Source of the DNA: an uncultured Muribaculaceae bacterium
GTDB taxonomy: Bacteria > Bacteroidota > Bacteroidia > Bacteroidales > Muribaculaceae
Assembly (NCBI GenBank): GCA_910584665.1
Contig: CAJUBL010000010.1
Span: 1-56,299, forward strand
DNA length: 56,299 nt
Direction of reading: 5' to 3'
Shown piece by piece: positions 15,678 to 25,546 of the stretch. A program made the position numbers and the translations under genes. The notes under the pieces are model-generated. The model had not been told where the DNA came from and made no database searches. It saw nothing but the letters and a program-made list of their open reading frames with translations. Each line of letters opens with the position of its first letter. The stretch's first letter is position 1.

Positions 15678-17105
15678 TTATTTTCCTATAGCCGCCGGCT
15701 CAGCCTCATAGACTCGGCCCGAACGGTCGGTGGCCCTGACCGTAATCTTAGCCTGCGGATTTACAGGCCTTGCACGGAACATATGCGGGTTGGGTGATGC
15801 CGATGTCCAGGAGTATTTCAGCTTCGAGCGGTCGGCTATCAGCGATACCGTAAGCGGATCGCGGGCAGTAAACCGGGTCATCTCACCCATCACCTTGCCA
15901 TCCTCTAGCCACTCTATGCGCCACTGCGAGTCGGCATTCCACACGTTGGCGACAATATCCTCAGGGGCCTCGGGAGCGGCACCGGGAAGATAGACACGCA
16001 TCTGGTGGGAGGGATCGAATCCCGTCGATTTGAAGTACCAGTCAAACTTATCTCCATCAACTGTATAGACACCATATCCACGTGGGGTGCCGTCCTCACA
16101 CACCTCGGTCTGCCACCACAGTCCGCAACCTGCCGCCGTGTTATGTTCGTACAGCGAATCATGATGTTCGACATTGCGGTTCCAATGCTGGTGACCGGTG
16201 ATCATGTGTACTCTATACGGTTTCAGAAGCCCGATAAGATGATTGGCATTGACAGTTTCCTGTGACACAGACTTGCCGTCATAACGGAACGGCTGGTCAC
16301 CGGCTTCGTTCTTGAGAGGAATATGCATGAACATCACCACACTCGAACCAGCCGGCACATTGGCAAGATCCTGCTCGAGCCAGCGGAACGTACGCTCGTC
16401 GATATAGCCCATGTAGAAATAGTCACGACCTATATAAAAACAGTTGTCTATAGCGACATAATGAACCTTTCCGCGATTGAACGAATAGTTGCTCGGACCG
16501 AAATGCTGTTCGAAACGCTTCCGGGAGGTTTCATGAGAGCGTCCGTAATACTGCTCGTCATGATTACCCATGACATGATAAACGGGAAATCCCAGACCGG
16601 CACGATGACGCAGGCTCGATGGATAAAGCTCGGGGTGATCACCCACAATGTCCCCGCAGTCAAGTCCGAAAACATCGATTTTCCCCATACCACTGAAATG
16701 GTCCCGGGCATCGGCTACCTGACGGTCATATTCGCATAATTCCTCTTCAGCCACCACCTGTATATCGGCCTGCACCATGAAAGAATGCCGGCGGTCGTCG
16801 CGTTTGTTTCTGACAAGATTGAAATCATAGACAGTACGCTCATACCCGACGGCGATATAGAACAACGGGTGGTTCAGCGAGTCGACCGGCGGCAGATATC
16901 CGGCAGGAGTCGAGACACTTACATAATCGGCATCCGGATCAAGTTCAAGAGTAAACATACCGTTCCTGTCGGTAACGGTACAGTTATAACCGTCGCTCAC
17001 GGTAACACCGGCGAGGTGTTTTTTCCCACACTTCACCGATCCGGTAACAGGAGCGGCGTCAGCTGATATGGCCGCCGCGAGCAACAGCAGAGTAAACAGT
17101 CTCAT
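15678..17105 (-). CDS. Secreted calcineurin-like metallophosphoesterase
   Basis: A 475-residue exported enzyme. A signal peptide (about 1-17) leads to a small carboxypeptidase-regulatory-like beta domain (about 20-110), then the phosphoesterase domain (about 110-340) with DCGDIVGD (about 151), MGNHDE (about 182), FMHIPL and ITGHQHWN (about 305), then a C-terminal beta domain. The first metal motif, usually DxH, reads QADIQ here, as in related N- and C-domain-containing phosphoesterases. It should hydrolyse a phosphomono- or diester in the periplasm. Flanked by two GHL10-type genes within the amino-sugar locus, it suggests that the target glycan is phosphorylated. Confidence 0.85.
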   Translation of the reverse strand: MRLFTLLLLAAAISADAAPVTGSVKCGKKHLAGVTVSDGYNCTVTDRNGMFTLELDPDADYVSVSTPAGYLPPVDSLNHPLFYIAVGYERTVYDFNLVRNKRDDRRHSFMVQADIQVVAEEELCEYDRQVADARDHFSGMGKIDVFGLDCGDIVGDHPELYPSSLRHRAGLGFPVYHVMGNHDEQYYGRSHETSRKRFEQHFGPSNYSFNRGKVHYVAIDNCFYIGRDYFYMGYIDERTFRWLEQDLANVPAGSSVVMFMHIPLKNEAGDQPFRYDGKSVSQETVNANHLIGLLKPYRVHMITGHQHWNRNVEHHDSLYEHNTAAGCGLWWQTEVCEDGTPRGYGVYTVDGDKFDWYFKSTGFDPSHQMRVYLPGAAPEAPEDIVANVWNADSQWRIEWLEDGKVMGEMTRFTARDPLTVSLIADRSKLKYSWTSASPNPHMFRARPVNPQAKITVRATDRSGRVYEAEPAAIGK

Positions 17106-17127
17106 TTATAATGTAATAATTAATAAC

Positions 17128-17155
17128 AGGAGCAAGGCGCGGATGTCTTGCTCCT
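17128..17155 (-). terminator. Stem-loop inside the amino-sugar operon
   Basis: AGGAGCAAG (17128-17136) and CTTGCTCCT (17147-17155) form a perfect 9-base-pair stem with a 10-base loop. On the minus strand it lies 19 bases after the GHL10 lipoprotein stop and is followed by GTTATTAATTATT. It probably terminates part of the transcripts coming from the SusC/SusD side, lowering expression of the phosphoesterase and later genes, or it protects the upstream mRNA. Confidence 0.65.
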
Positions 17156-17173
17156 ATTTGTTATTCTATATTT

Positions 17174-18685
17174 TCATTTCTCCTCATATGGACGGTCAAC
17201 CCCATTGTAATCATAATAATGATCAATGCCGGCCTTGACATCATTCCAGTACTCCGGAGAATTCTGGAGATGGATTATGTCAAACAGGAAATAACCGTCA
17301 CAGGCATTGATACAGGCGTCGACCGTATTTTTTGCCGCCTCGTGATAGAAGTCGGCAGTCTCCGTCTTGTCGGCAATGACATAATCGCCGTTAGCCGTAG
17401 GCCAGCTGCCGAAATCAGGGCCGCCGATCACCAGCGGACATGCACCCATGGTGCGCATCATTCCATTTGACGCGAAACCCTCCACTGTCCAGTCGGCCGA
17501 ACCGTATACTTTGTCGGGGGCGGCATAGCAGCCGAGAATCAGAATATCGACATGGTCGGCATATCCGGTATTCTTATAGCTGTTGTTGGCCCATACCTGA
17601 TAGCCGGAGGTCTGTACAGGATCAAAATTGGGAGAAGCCCAGTTCACACCGTTCTGATAATATGATCCGTACCATGCGCCGACATAACAGCCGAACTGTA
17701 TGCCTGAATTCTTAGCATGAGCCTCAGCCGATGCCTTCTCGACGATATCATGCATAGTCTGGGCACGGAACTGCCACCATTCCTTGTAATATTTCGGAAA
17801 GCTTTCAGTAGGTACTGCCTTGGCTTTCAGCGGCATGACATCATCGGGCCAGTTGACTACAGTCTCGCCTATGAACTCCTCGAACTTCTGCCTGGTGAGA
17901 TCAGAAAAATCACTTCGATGGTCAAGGAAACGGCCACGGTCAAGAATTATACCGTCAAGCTGAGGATAATTTGAAGCAAGATCTCCGACAAGCCCCACAA
18001 TAAGTGACTGCACATCGGGATGATGCGGATTAAGGAACATCTCGCCCGAAATCCATGAGATATCAAGCATATTCATCAGTCCGCCAGGAGTCTCGACCCA
18101 GTCTTCCAGCCCGGGAATATCATACATCTTGTCGGGCTGATTGAGCGTCGACACCCAGTCTTTCTTCGAGGCATCGCGGAATACCATACCATAGTTTCCT
18201 TTGGATGTCTTGTGTCCGCCCACCATTGTGTTCATAGCGGCATGTATACGGACTCCCTGAGCGTGTCCCTCGTCAATCCAGGCCTGCAGATAGTCAAACG
18301 ACTTTTCGTTCTGGCAATATTCATAGCTTGAGGTACCTGCCTCGGCATTGCGCTTCCACTGCCAGAAGCCCTCGGCCTGATCAACCAGATCGGTACGGAA
18401 CAGCACGTCACCGCTCGTCCCCCTCACATCCACAAGCAGATCGGTAAAGCCCGATTTGCGTGCCAGAGTGATATAATTCTTTATCCCCTCCCTGTCATTG
18501 AGTACATAGAAAGAGTTTGCGGCGGCATCGACCCAGATATAGCGAGGCTTTTCCTTGAACTCATACGGACCGTAATGCTCGTCCCAGTAATTAGGACAAT
18601 CTGTGTCACTGCATGCCGCCAGCACGACGGTAGCTGTGACACCGAGTGCCACAGCTGCCTTACTGAATATGTTGCTTAGTTTCAT
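17174..18685 (-). CDS. GHL10-type putative glycoside hydrolase, lipoprotein
   Basis: A 503-residue lipoprotein (lipobox VLAAC, Cys about 24), so probably on the outer membrane. Barrel-like sequence includes PRYIWVDAAAN, FTDLLVDVRGTSGDV, GVRIHAAMNTMVGGH, LDGIILDRGRFLDHRSDFS, IQFGCYVGAWYGSYYQNGVN and DHVDILILGCYA. It is paralogous to the protein at 14300-15652. Family GHL10 members are uncharacterised or poorly characterised glycosidases. As the fourth gene after SusC it is likely the surface enzyme that cuts the glycan before import. A stem-loop follows it. Confidence 0.78.
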   Translation of the reverse strand: MKLSNIFSKAAVALGVTATVVLAACSDTDCPNYWDEHYGPYEFKEKPRYIWVDAAANSFYVLNDREGIKNYITLARKSGFTDLLVDVRGTSGDVLFRTDLVDQAEGFWQWKRNAEAGTSSYEYCQNEKSFDYLQAWIDEGHAQGVRIHAAMNTMVGGHKTSKGNYGMVFRDASKKDWVSTLNQPDKMYDIPGLEDWVETPGGLMNMLDISWISGEMFLNPHHPDVQSLIVGLVGDLASNYPQLDGIILDRGRFLDHRSDFSDLTRQKFEEFIGETVVNWPDDVMPLKAKAVPTESFPKYYKEWWQFRAQTMHDIVEKASAEAHAKNSGIQFGCYVGAWYGSYYQNGVNWASPNFDPVQTSGYQVWANNSYKNTGYADHVDILILGCYAAPDKVYGSADWTVEGFASNGMMRTMGACPLVIGGPDFGSWPTANGDYVIADKTETADFYHEAAKNTVDACINACDGYFLFDIIHLQNSPEYWNDVKAGIDHYYDYNGVDRPYEEK

Positions 18686-18705
18686 TATTCCAAGTGTGTT
18701 TAATA

Positions 18706-20433
18706 TTAATACTGTATGCAGTCAACACGTATACAGCCTATATATCCGTTGGTAAACAGGAAATAGCCATACATGTAGAATCCGGTTGAAGAAACCCACA
18801 GACGGGCATCGTTGGCATTGCCGGCGGCACCGGTAAAGCCCGCAGCCATAGCGCCATACATGTTTCCGGTCAACGATATGGCACCGTCAGAATCCGAAAT
18901 CCTGAATAATTCGTTTTTAATGTCGCCACCACTCACATCAATGAGGTACAGACGGTCATTATCACCCCATGGGAAAGTATTGACCGAGTTGTGGAACATA
19001 TAACGGTTCTTGTTGAACTCACGGTAGTCACAGGCATTCATGATCCAGTTGCCTGCATCGGCAAGACCCCCATCCGGATCATTACGCTTCTTGGTATTTG
19101 GATTACCTACCTCGCGCACAGCTTTATTAGATCCGTTGAAACATACAGGACCACGCCGTCCGCCGACAGTAGCATAAAACACACCGTACATGTCGGCATT
19201 AGGGTTGGTTGCACTGGTAGGAGCTATATCAACATTTGCATAAGGAGTGGAATCGACACCTCCCAGTGCCACAACCTCGGCCTTACCAGGAACACCATCC
19301 TTCACAAACCAGCGACACACCTGAAGAGATGTTCCGTTCAGAGGAGCAACTATCACTGCATCCTTAGTAATATCACCATAAACCGATACCCGGTCACCCG
19401 CGCCATATACACTTTGGTCAATGAGCAGTTTACCCTTATCATCTATATCTTTGAATACCCACAGCTTAAAAGACGGATTGGCTGACGAGTACTTACTGTT
19501 GACAATAATATTGCCGGCATGGTCACTGGTCATATTGTTATTCATGCCATTGGGTATGATATTCATATCGAGGCGTTTGCCGGTATCTGTACCGTTCGAG
19601 GCCTTGAGCACTACAGCATTCATGACACCGACTTCGTTAAGCACCAGATACTTCTCGGTAACACCAAAGCCGGTCTGATTATTCTGTGAAGTATAACCTA
19701 CCTCATTCCATCGCTTAGCCCAGCGCAACGTCTCCGAACCCTCCCGGTGACCGAAAGGTATACGCTCAGGCTCACCTTTTATGACAGTATATTCCGTCTT
19801 ATCAACTCCGTTCTGAGCAGTTACTGTAACTACAATATCCTCACTATTGAAATCAAACGGCTCATTTATAATATCCGGAGAAATGGTGGCATGTGGCGAC
19901 ATGCTTACAGTAGCAGTCTGAGGCTCGAGATCATCGGGAGCCAGCAGTGTGATGATATTGTTTTTGGTATCGACAATACCCGGAGTACCGTCAGCCAGCT
20001 CTATATCATGCAACTCCGAATCCCATAGTTTCAGAATCTCTCCCTTTATAGAGTAACGGGCCGATACACCCTGAGGATTCTTAACCGTTATATAGTTAGT
20101 CTTGGTAAGGTCGAGAGTGGTCAATGCCGGCTCAATGGTACAGTTGGTCGACAGTGATGCTGTAAGTCTTACATTGGTGATATCCTCAGGTAACAGTTCG
20201 TTGTATGATACACGGGGATAGTACATTGGAAAACGCACCGTGATCGTATGATTATCATAGTCGATCAAGGCATCAAACTCGTTCTCCGAACTCTCGTCAT
20301 TGATAAAATTGGCCTTAATGCTGAGAAGACCTCTCGGGTCACCGTTCGATATAACCTCCTTGGGATCATGACAACCCTGAATCAAGATTGTGATGGCCAA
20401 GGCCGATATCACGGATAATATATTAGTTTTCAT
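18706..20433 (-). CDS. DUF5018-type lipoprotein, probable surface glycan-binding protein
   Basis: A 575-residue lipoprotein (lipobox LIQGC, Cys about 21). The first 250 residues look like two or three small beta domains of the DUF5018 type, with tandem phrases such as ITVRFPMYYPRVSYNELLPE, VKNPQGVSARYSIKGE and VTAQNGVDKTEYTVIKGE. The rest (about 260-575) is rich in aromatic and glycine residues and may be a propeller: VTEKYLVLNEVGVMNAVVLK, ADMYGVFYATVGGR, DNDRLYLIDVSG, GYIGCIRVD. Immediately after SusD (27 bases), this is the usual place of the SGBP that gathers the glycan at the cell surface. No catalytic motif seen. Confidence 0.78.
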   Translation of the reverse strand: MKTNILSVISALAITILIQGCHDPKEVISNGDPRGLLSIKANFINDESSENEFDALIDYDNHTITVRFPMYYPRVSYNELLPEDITNVRLTASLSTNCTIEPALTTLDLTKTNYITVKNPQGVSARYSIKGEILKLWDSELHDIELADGTPGIVDTKNNIITLLAPDDLEPQTATVSMSPHATISPDIINEPFDFNSEDIVVTVTAQNGVDKTEYTVIKGEPERIPFGHREGSETLRWAKRWNEVGYTSQNNQTGFGVTEKYLVLNEVGVMNAVVLKASNGTDTGKRLDMNIIPNGMNNNMTSDHAGNIIVNSKYSSANPSFKLWVFKDIDDKGKLLIDQSVYGAGDRVSVYGDITKDAVIVAPLNGTSLQVCRWFVKDGVPGKAEVVALGGVDSTPYANVDIAPTSATNPNADMYGVFYATVGGRRGPVCFNGSNKAVREVGNPNTKKRNDPDGGLADAGNWIMNACDYREFNKNRYMFHNSVNTFPWGDNDRLYLIDVSGGDIKNELFRISDSDGAISLTGNMYGAMAAGFTGAAGNANDARLWVSSTGFYMYGYFLFTNGYIGCIRVDCIQY

Positions 20434-20460
20434 ATCATTATGCTATATAAATTGTGATGA

Positions 20461-22092
20461 TTACTGCCATTGCGGGAACTGGTCGACAAGACCGTTATTG
20501 ATAACCTCACTATATGGTATAGGGAAGCAATATGTCTTCTCGTTGAAACGACGGTCGTCAATATCAACCTCAACATAATTGAACTCACCGTTCTCAACCC
20601 TGAAGCCATGCTGACGATATCCGTCATACTCAATGTGAGCCAGTTTCCAGCGGCGCATATCCCAATACAAGTGGTTCTCGTAAGAAAGCTCGACCTTACG
20701 CTCACGACGATAGTCGGAAAACCAACGTTCACCGGTCGAGTTCTTTCCCGGAAGACCTACGCGTTTACGGACCTCGTTCATGGGATCCTGATACTCGCTG
20801 GCCACCATATTAAGACGATAGGCAGCCTCAGCCTTATTGAGAAGCACCTCGGCATATCTCAGAGCCACCCATGTCTGCGCGCTGCGGGTATTCTTAAGGT
20901 CGGTATGCGACTCGTCGACAAGCTTGCGCAGGAAGTAACCCGTGCAGGTGGTATTCCATCCATAGGCACCCTCGCCATAGGCCTGGAACACACCATTGGG
21001 TCCTTCAACACTGTTATCCATAATCACACCCTGCCACGTCGACCCGGGATAAGTGATTGTGGCGGCAAAACGGGGCTCCAGCCTGTCGTACGGAGGAGTG
21101 GCAGTAGAACCATCATGCCAGGGAGTCCAGTCTACCTCTGTTCCATCCTTGGCTTCATATGTCTCGACCATTTCCTGTGTGGGAACTCCACACGAACCGG
21201 TGGAATAATCGTTGGTCGCGATAACCGGTGCATACCACTGGTCAAACTGGTGACCGGGATTCTGCTTGGCATCATACCGGTACTCGATAACCGACTCACT
21301 GTTATTCCCCTTCCAGGAGTTTGCATAGTTTGACACGAGCTGATAACGTTTACTCTTTACCACGGCATCGGCGGCGTCATAGGCTTCCTGCCAGCGCTCG
21401 GCATACAGCATCACGCGGCTTTTGAAAGCCGAGGCCATGATCTGGTCAATACGGCCCTTGTTGACATCATCCCATTTCGAAGGGAGGTTGGCTATGGCGA
21501 AGTCCAGGTCACCGGCAATGAAATTCCATACATCTTCCTTGCTTGACATAGCCTTGTCGGGACCGTTTGGAAGAGCATCGTATATGATACACCCGTCATA
21601 GCGTTTGGCCAGATGGAAATATATGAAAGCCCGGAAGAAACGGGCCTGCGCCTCCCACACCTTATCCTGCTCCTCACCAAAACCCGAGAACTTGCGTAGT
21701 CCGACAAGGAACTGGTTGATGTAGCGTATGTGAGTATAGGCATTCGACCAGCCGCTCAGCGAATTCTGGTTAGGCTGCATGTAGTCATACTGTGTCGCAT
21801 ACTGGTAGGCTTGGGCGGCACGGGCACCCAAAGCCGCATGATTATACTTGAAAGCGTCGGTCAGAGCCTCTGTCATGTTCCCGCCGAATTCGCCGCCTGA
21901 CATCTGTCCCCACGAGTGAATGTAGTTGTAGAACATGTTGATCTGCATATCGACATGGTCAACCGAATCCCAGGCCTCCTCATCAGTGACCTTCGAAGTG
22001 TTGTCTACACTGTCGAGCCAATCGTTGCAAGCTGTCAATGAGGCGCCTAACAGAACGATGGCCATGAATTTATATATTTTTTTCATTGTCAT
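20461..22092 (-). CDS. SusD-family outer-membrane glycan-binding lipoprotein
   Basis: A 543-residue RagB/SusD protein. Lipobox LTACN (Cys about 22) is followed by DWLDSVDNTSKVTDEEAW, the TPR-like region with AQARFFRAFIYFHLAKRY, then LRYAEVLLNKAEAAYRLN and the conserved C-terminal block VRKRVGLPG through RRERKVELSYENHLYWDMRRW. It caps the SusC channel and binds the oligosaccharide. Two starts are possible, MTMKK or MKKIYK two codons later; both give the same signal peptide. It follows SusC by 20 bases. Confidence 0.95.
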   Translation of the reverse strand: MTMKKIYKFMAIVLLGASLTACNDWLDSVDNTSKVTDEEAWDSVDHVDMQINMFYNYIHSWGQMSGGEFGGNMTEALTDAFKYNHAALGARAAQAYQYATQYDYMQPNQNSLSGWSNAYTHIRYINQFLVGLRKFSGFGEEQDKVWEAQARFFRAFIYFHLAKRYDGCIIYDALPNGPDKAMSSKEDVWNFIAGDLDFAIANLPSKWDDVNKGRIDQIMASAFKSRVMLYAERWQEAYDAADAVVKSKRYQLVSNYANSWKGNNSESVIEYRYDAKQNPGHQFDQWYAPVIATNDYSTGSCGVPTQEMVETYEAKDGTEVDWTPWHDGSTATPPYDRLEPRFAATITYPGSTWQGVIMDNSVEGPNGVFQAYGEGAYGWNTTCTGYFLRKLVDESHTDLKNTRSAQTWVALRYAEVLLNKAEAAYRLNMVASEYQDPMNEVRKRVGLPGKNSTGERWFSDYRRERKVELSYENHLYWDMRRWKLAHIEYDGYRQHGFRVENGEFNYVEVDIDDRRFNEKTYCFPIPYSEVINNGLVDQFPQWQ

Positions 22093-22112
22093 TTTATAGT
22101 ATCGTGGTTAGA

Positions 22113-25100
22113 TTAGAACGATAGGTTCACGCCCAGCGAGAATGTGCGCTGCTGGGGGTAATAGCCATTATTGACAGCTGGCGATTCGGGGTCAATATTA
22201 TACTTATTCAGCTCACTGAAAGTCAACAGATTGTAACCCTCTGCATAGATACGCAGCTTGGTGATACCTGCACGACGTATCCAGCGCGACGGAAAAGTAT
22301 AGCCTATCTGGGCTGTCTTAAGTCGCAGATAGTTACCGTTTCTGTACCATAGCGACGAAGCATAACCGTTGTTGTTCGAATAACTCATAGTAGCCTCGAG
22401 ACGGGGGAACTCCGCACCTGGATTCTCGGGAGTCCAGGCGTTCTCCACAAGGTAAACAGGCGAATTGCCACCCTCGTAGAACGGACGGGTGAATGATGTG
22501 TGGTCCTGAACACCCGAATGGGCCGCACCGGACTGAGTATATTGTCCGGTAAGAGCCACCTCACAGTCAAGACCCCATGCCCACAGCATGTCGAAGTCAA
22601 AACCATTCCAGTTGGCAAAAAGATCGACCGATCCGGTATACTTCGGTGTATGACTCTTACCGAAGTAACCATCGTCATCACCCCATGAGCCACCCGACTG
22701 AGCTACAATCTTACCGTCACCATTAAGGTCCTTGTATTTTATGTAACCGGGACGCACTTTCTGGGCGGGTGTGGCACTGTTGTCAATCTCCTCCCAGCTC
22801 TGGAATAATCCCTCAGCAATCATGCCGCGTTTCACTCCTACCTGCTTGCCGGCGAGACGCTGCCACTCGGGCAGATTGGGCGAATCTCCGGCATATTTTA
22901 CCCAACGTGCATAAGCATATGAAAATATGAGCTTGGCGCCATATCCGACATGTCCGATACGGTTATTGTGTGTGAATGTGAGGTCAAAGCCACGATAGTC
23001 GATCGCATTATAATTACCCGTACTATAGTAGTATCCACCCATAGACGGAGGATAAGAACCCGTGACAGTGGTTAATTTGTCATATTCATACTTATAGAAT
23101 ACATCAGCTTCGATATTGAGCAGACCATTCCAAAGATTGGCATCAACACCGATGTTATAGTTATTGGCCTTGGACCATGTCAGATTAGGATTACCGAGGG
23201 CTCCTGGATAGATCGCCGATGAATTCACACCACCGATTATAAGTGCGTTATTACTTATGTTCATCGTGTTAAGCCACATCAACGGACTGATGCCCGATGT
23301 CGCTGTCTGGCCGTAACCTACACGCAGCTTGAGATTCTGAACCCAATCGGCAGTAAAAAATTTCTCACGGTCAATACGCCAGCCAAGTGATACACCGGGA
23401 AGTCCGACCCAGCGTTTGTTCATTCCGCCAAACAGGTAACTGCCATCATAACGATAGGTCAGTTCGGCAAAGTACCTGTCAGCATAGTTATAGTTGCCAC
23501 GGAAAACGAAACCCGCTACACGGCCATGACTTGAGCCACCTACAGGATTGGGGTTCATTGTAGTGCCTGTCAGACCTATATTGGTGAGATTTGAAAGTTC
23601 ATCAAGCGAGATGAAGTTGAGACCATAACCGGTCACACCCATTGAGTGCGAACGATTCTCACGGGTCTCGGCAAGTGCCATAAGACCTATATTGTGGTCG
23701 TTGAAACTATTATTATATCCGACCGAGGTCTGTGAGGTGATCTGGTAACTGCGCGTAGTACTCTCAATAACACTCACATTACCGGGCTGACTGCTGTATT
23801 CCGGAGCAAGATACGACGGTTGGTCCTGACCGATGGTCGTTGTATCAAAACGGCCGCGTACAAACTGGTAAGGGGTAGTGAGACGCTTCTGATTGACAAA
23901 GGTCGCATCATAGGCGCCGGTGAACTTGACATACAGACCCTTCAGGAAAGGAGCATCATAACGAAGCGAGAAATTTGTCGATACAGCAGTGGTATTCAAC
24001 TTATTATAGCCGGAATCGTTGATCGCCTGCTGAGGAGTGGCAATCATTACATTACCGCCCCAGGAGCCTACCGGATAAACTTTACCGTTATACTCTGTAT
24101 ACTCCGGCAGGAACGGCAATGCACGTACTATCTGCTCGGGAATATTGAAATAATCATCAGGATTAGCGCTGAGATATGGCTCATGTTTGTCGCTTACACG
24201 ACCAGAAACACCCAGATCAAACGTCAGGTTCTTGGTAATCTTGGCATTGATATTGGCACGCAGATTATAACGCGAGTTGTCGAACCTGTCAAGATTACCG
24301 TTCTCCTTAAGGTAACCGAGTGACGCAAAAAACTTATATTTCTCGTTACCGCCAGAGGCCGAGATATTGTGGGAAGTACGTGTGCCGGTTCCCCACATCT
24401 TGTCATACCAGTTGGTGTTGCCCCAGCCGTTGATACCGAGACGCATGCTGTTGACATGCTCTGGCGTGAATACGGGATAACAATCCGGGCCCCACTCAAT
24501 ATCGTTATCCAGGGCATAGGCACGGTTATACCAGTATGCATATCCCGGACCGTCAAGCCAGGTCTGCTGCAACGCATTCTGACTCCAGCCAAAGGTACCG
24601 GAATAGTTGATTGAGGTTTTCTCACTGCTACCCTGTTTGGTAGTCACAATGATGGCACTGTTGGCATCGAGACCGTATACAGCAACTGCCGATGCATCCT
24701 TAAGCACCGATACCGACTCGATTTCATTCGGATCAATCTGATTGAAGTCATCGCTGGTGCGCTTTACACCATCGACAACAAATATAACACCGGACTGGCC
24801 ACGCAATGTGATTGACGCTGCATCGGCACCAGGCTGACCGGAAGTCTGGACAGTCGCGATACCCGACACTCGGCCACCGATAACGTTTGACATCGACATG
24901 GTGGGAGCCTTGAGGATATCTTTACCTGATACAGTCGATACAGCGGCTGTCACGGCGCCACGTTTCATAGAGCCGTAACCTACTACCACCACCTCGTCAA
25001 GAACATTGTTGTCCTCGGTCAGGGTGACGTCGACTACCTTGCGGCCTTTGACCTTAACCTCCTGGTTCTTCATGCCTATATAGCGGAAAATAAGAGTCGA

Positions 25101-25325
25101 ATTTTCACCGGCATTGATCGAATAGTGACCGTTGATATCGGTTGACACACCGGTTTCCGATCCTTTGATCAGGACTGTGACTCCGGGCAGTGGCTCATCA
25201 TTCTCATCTACCACGGTACCTGTGACCTGTGACCAGGCGGCCATGGAGCCGATGAACATCATCACGACCCATAGAGACAGTCTGTGAATCAGCCCGATAG
25301 GGTTTGAGTTCATTTGTTTTCCCAT
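22113..25325 (-). CDS. SusC-family TonB-dependent outer-membrane transporter
   Basis: A 1070-residue SusC/RagA protein that imports oligosaccharide using TonB energy. Signal peptide (about 1-32); carboxypeptidase-D-like domain (about 34-115, VTGTVVDENDEPLPGVTVLI); plug (about 118-240) with EVVVVGYGSMKRG, VIFVVDGVKR, IESVSVLKDASAVAVYG; then the barrel, ending NGYYPQQRTFSLGVNLSF with the terminal phenylalanine needed for assembly. The plug is slightly shorter than usual around the ITLRGQSGVIFVVDGV strand. First gene of the SusCD part; 221 bases with two stem-loops separate it from the epimerase. Confidence 0.96.
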   Translation of the reverse strand: MGKQMNSNPIGLIHRLSLWVVMMFIGSMAAWSQVTGTVVDENDEPLPGVTVLIKGSETGVSTDINGHYSINAGENSTLIFRYIGMKNQEVKVKGRKVVDVTLTEDNNVLDEVVVVGYGSMKRGAVTAAVSTVSGKDILKAPTMSMSNVIGGRVSGIATVQTSGQPGADAASITLRGQSGVIFVVDGVKRTSDDFNQIDPNEIESVSVLKDASAVAVYGLDANSAIIVTTKQGSSEKTSINYSGTFGWSQNALQQTWLDGPGYAYWYNRAYALDNDIEWGPDCYPVFTPEHVNSMRLGINGWGNTNWYDKMWGTGTRTSHNISASGGNEKYKFFASLGYLKENGNLDRFDNSRYNLRANINAKITKNLTFDLGVSGRVSDKHEPYLSANPDDYFNIPEQIVRALPFLPEYTEYNGKVYPVGSWGGNVMIATPQQAINDSGYNKLNTTAVSTNFSLRYDAPFLKGLYVKFTGAYDATFVNQKRLTTPYQFVRGRFDTTTIGQDQPSYLAPEYSSQPGNVSVIESTTRSYQITSQTSVGYNNSFNDHNIGLMALAETRENRSHSMGVTGYGLNFISLDELSNLTNIGLTGTTMNPNPVGGSSHGRVAGFVFRGNYNYADRYFAELTYRYDGSYLFGGMNKRWVGLPGVSLGWRIDREKFFTADWVQNLKLRVGYGQTATSGISPLMWLNTMNISNNALIIGGVNSSAIYPGALGNPNLTWSKANNYNIGVDANLWNGLLNIEADVFYKYEYDKLTTVTGSYPPSMGGYYYSTGNYNAIDYRGFDLTFTHNNRIGHVGYGAKLIFSYAYARWVKYAGDSPNLPEWQRLAGKQVGVKRGMIAEGLFQSWEEIDNSATPAQKVRPGYIKYKDLNGDGKIVAQSGGSWGDDDGYFGKSHTPKYTGSVDLFANWNGFDFDMLWAWGLDCEVALTGQYTQSGAAHSGVQDHTSFTRPFYEGGNSPVYLVENAWTPENPGAEFPRLEATMSYSNNNGYASSLWYRNGNYLRLKTAQIGYTFPSRWIRRAGITKLRIYAEGYNLLTFSELNKYNIDPESPAVNNGYYPQQRTFSLGVNLSF

Positions 25326-25447
25326 TAATTAATGATTTAAGTGTGGTTTTATTTCGTATGATTTATTATATAGAAGCGGTCTGACTGCATTCTGGTAAGA
25401 AATGTATCGTGCCGCCGGCAAACCGGACTGTCGGGTAATATTATTTA

Positions 25448-25479
25448 CGGCGATGTATAACTTATATTGTATTTCGCCG
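25448..25479 (-). other. Stem-loop in the leader region before SusC
   Basis: CGGCGA (25448-25453) and TCGCCG (25474-25479) enclose a 20-base AT-rich loop. It lies about 120 bases upstream of the SusC start and 68 bases after the epimerase stop. It could be part of an untranslated leader or a second terminator. No promoter consensus was found between it and SusC. Confidence 0.35.
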
Positions 25480-25500
25480 GTTAATATTTATTTATGGACG

Positions 25501-25528
25501 CGGTGTACCTTCATCACGAGGCACACCG
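25501..25528 (-). terminator. Stem-loop after the epimerase gene
   Basis: In the minus-strand RNA, CGGTGTGCCT pairs with AGGTACACCG (10 pairs with one G-U wobble) around an 8-base loop. It starts 18 bases after the epimerase stop, as a terminator would, but is followed by an A/T mixture rather than a T run. Confidence 0.55.
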
Positions 25529-25546
25529 TATCCATATCCGAACATG

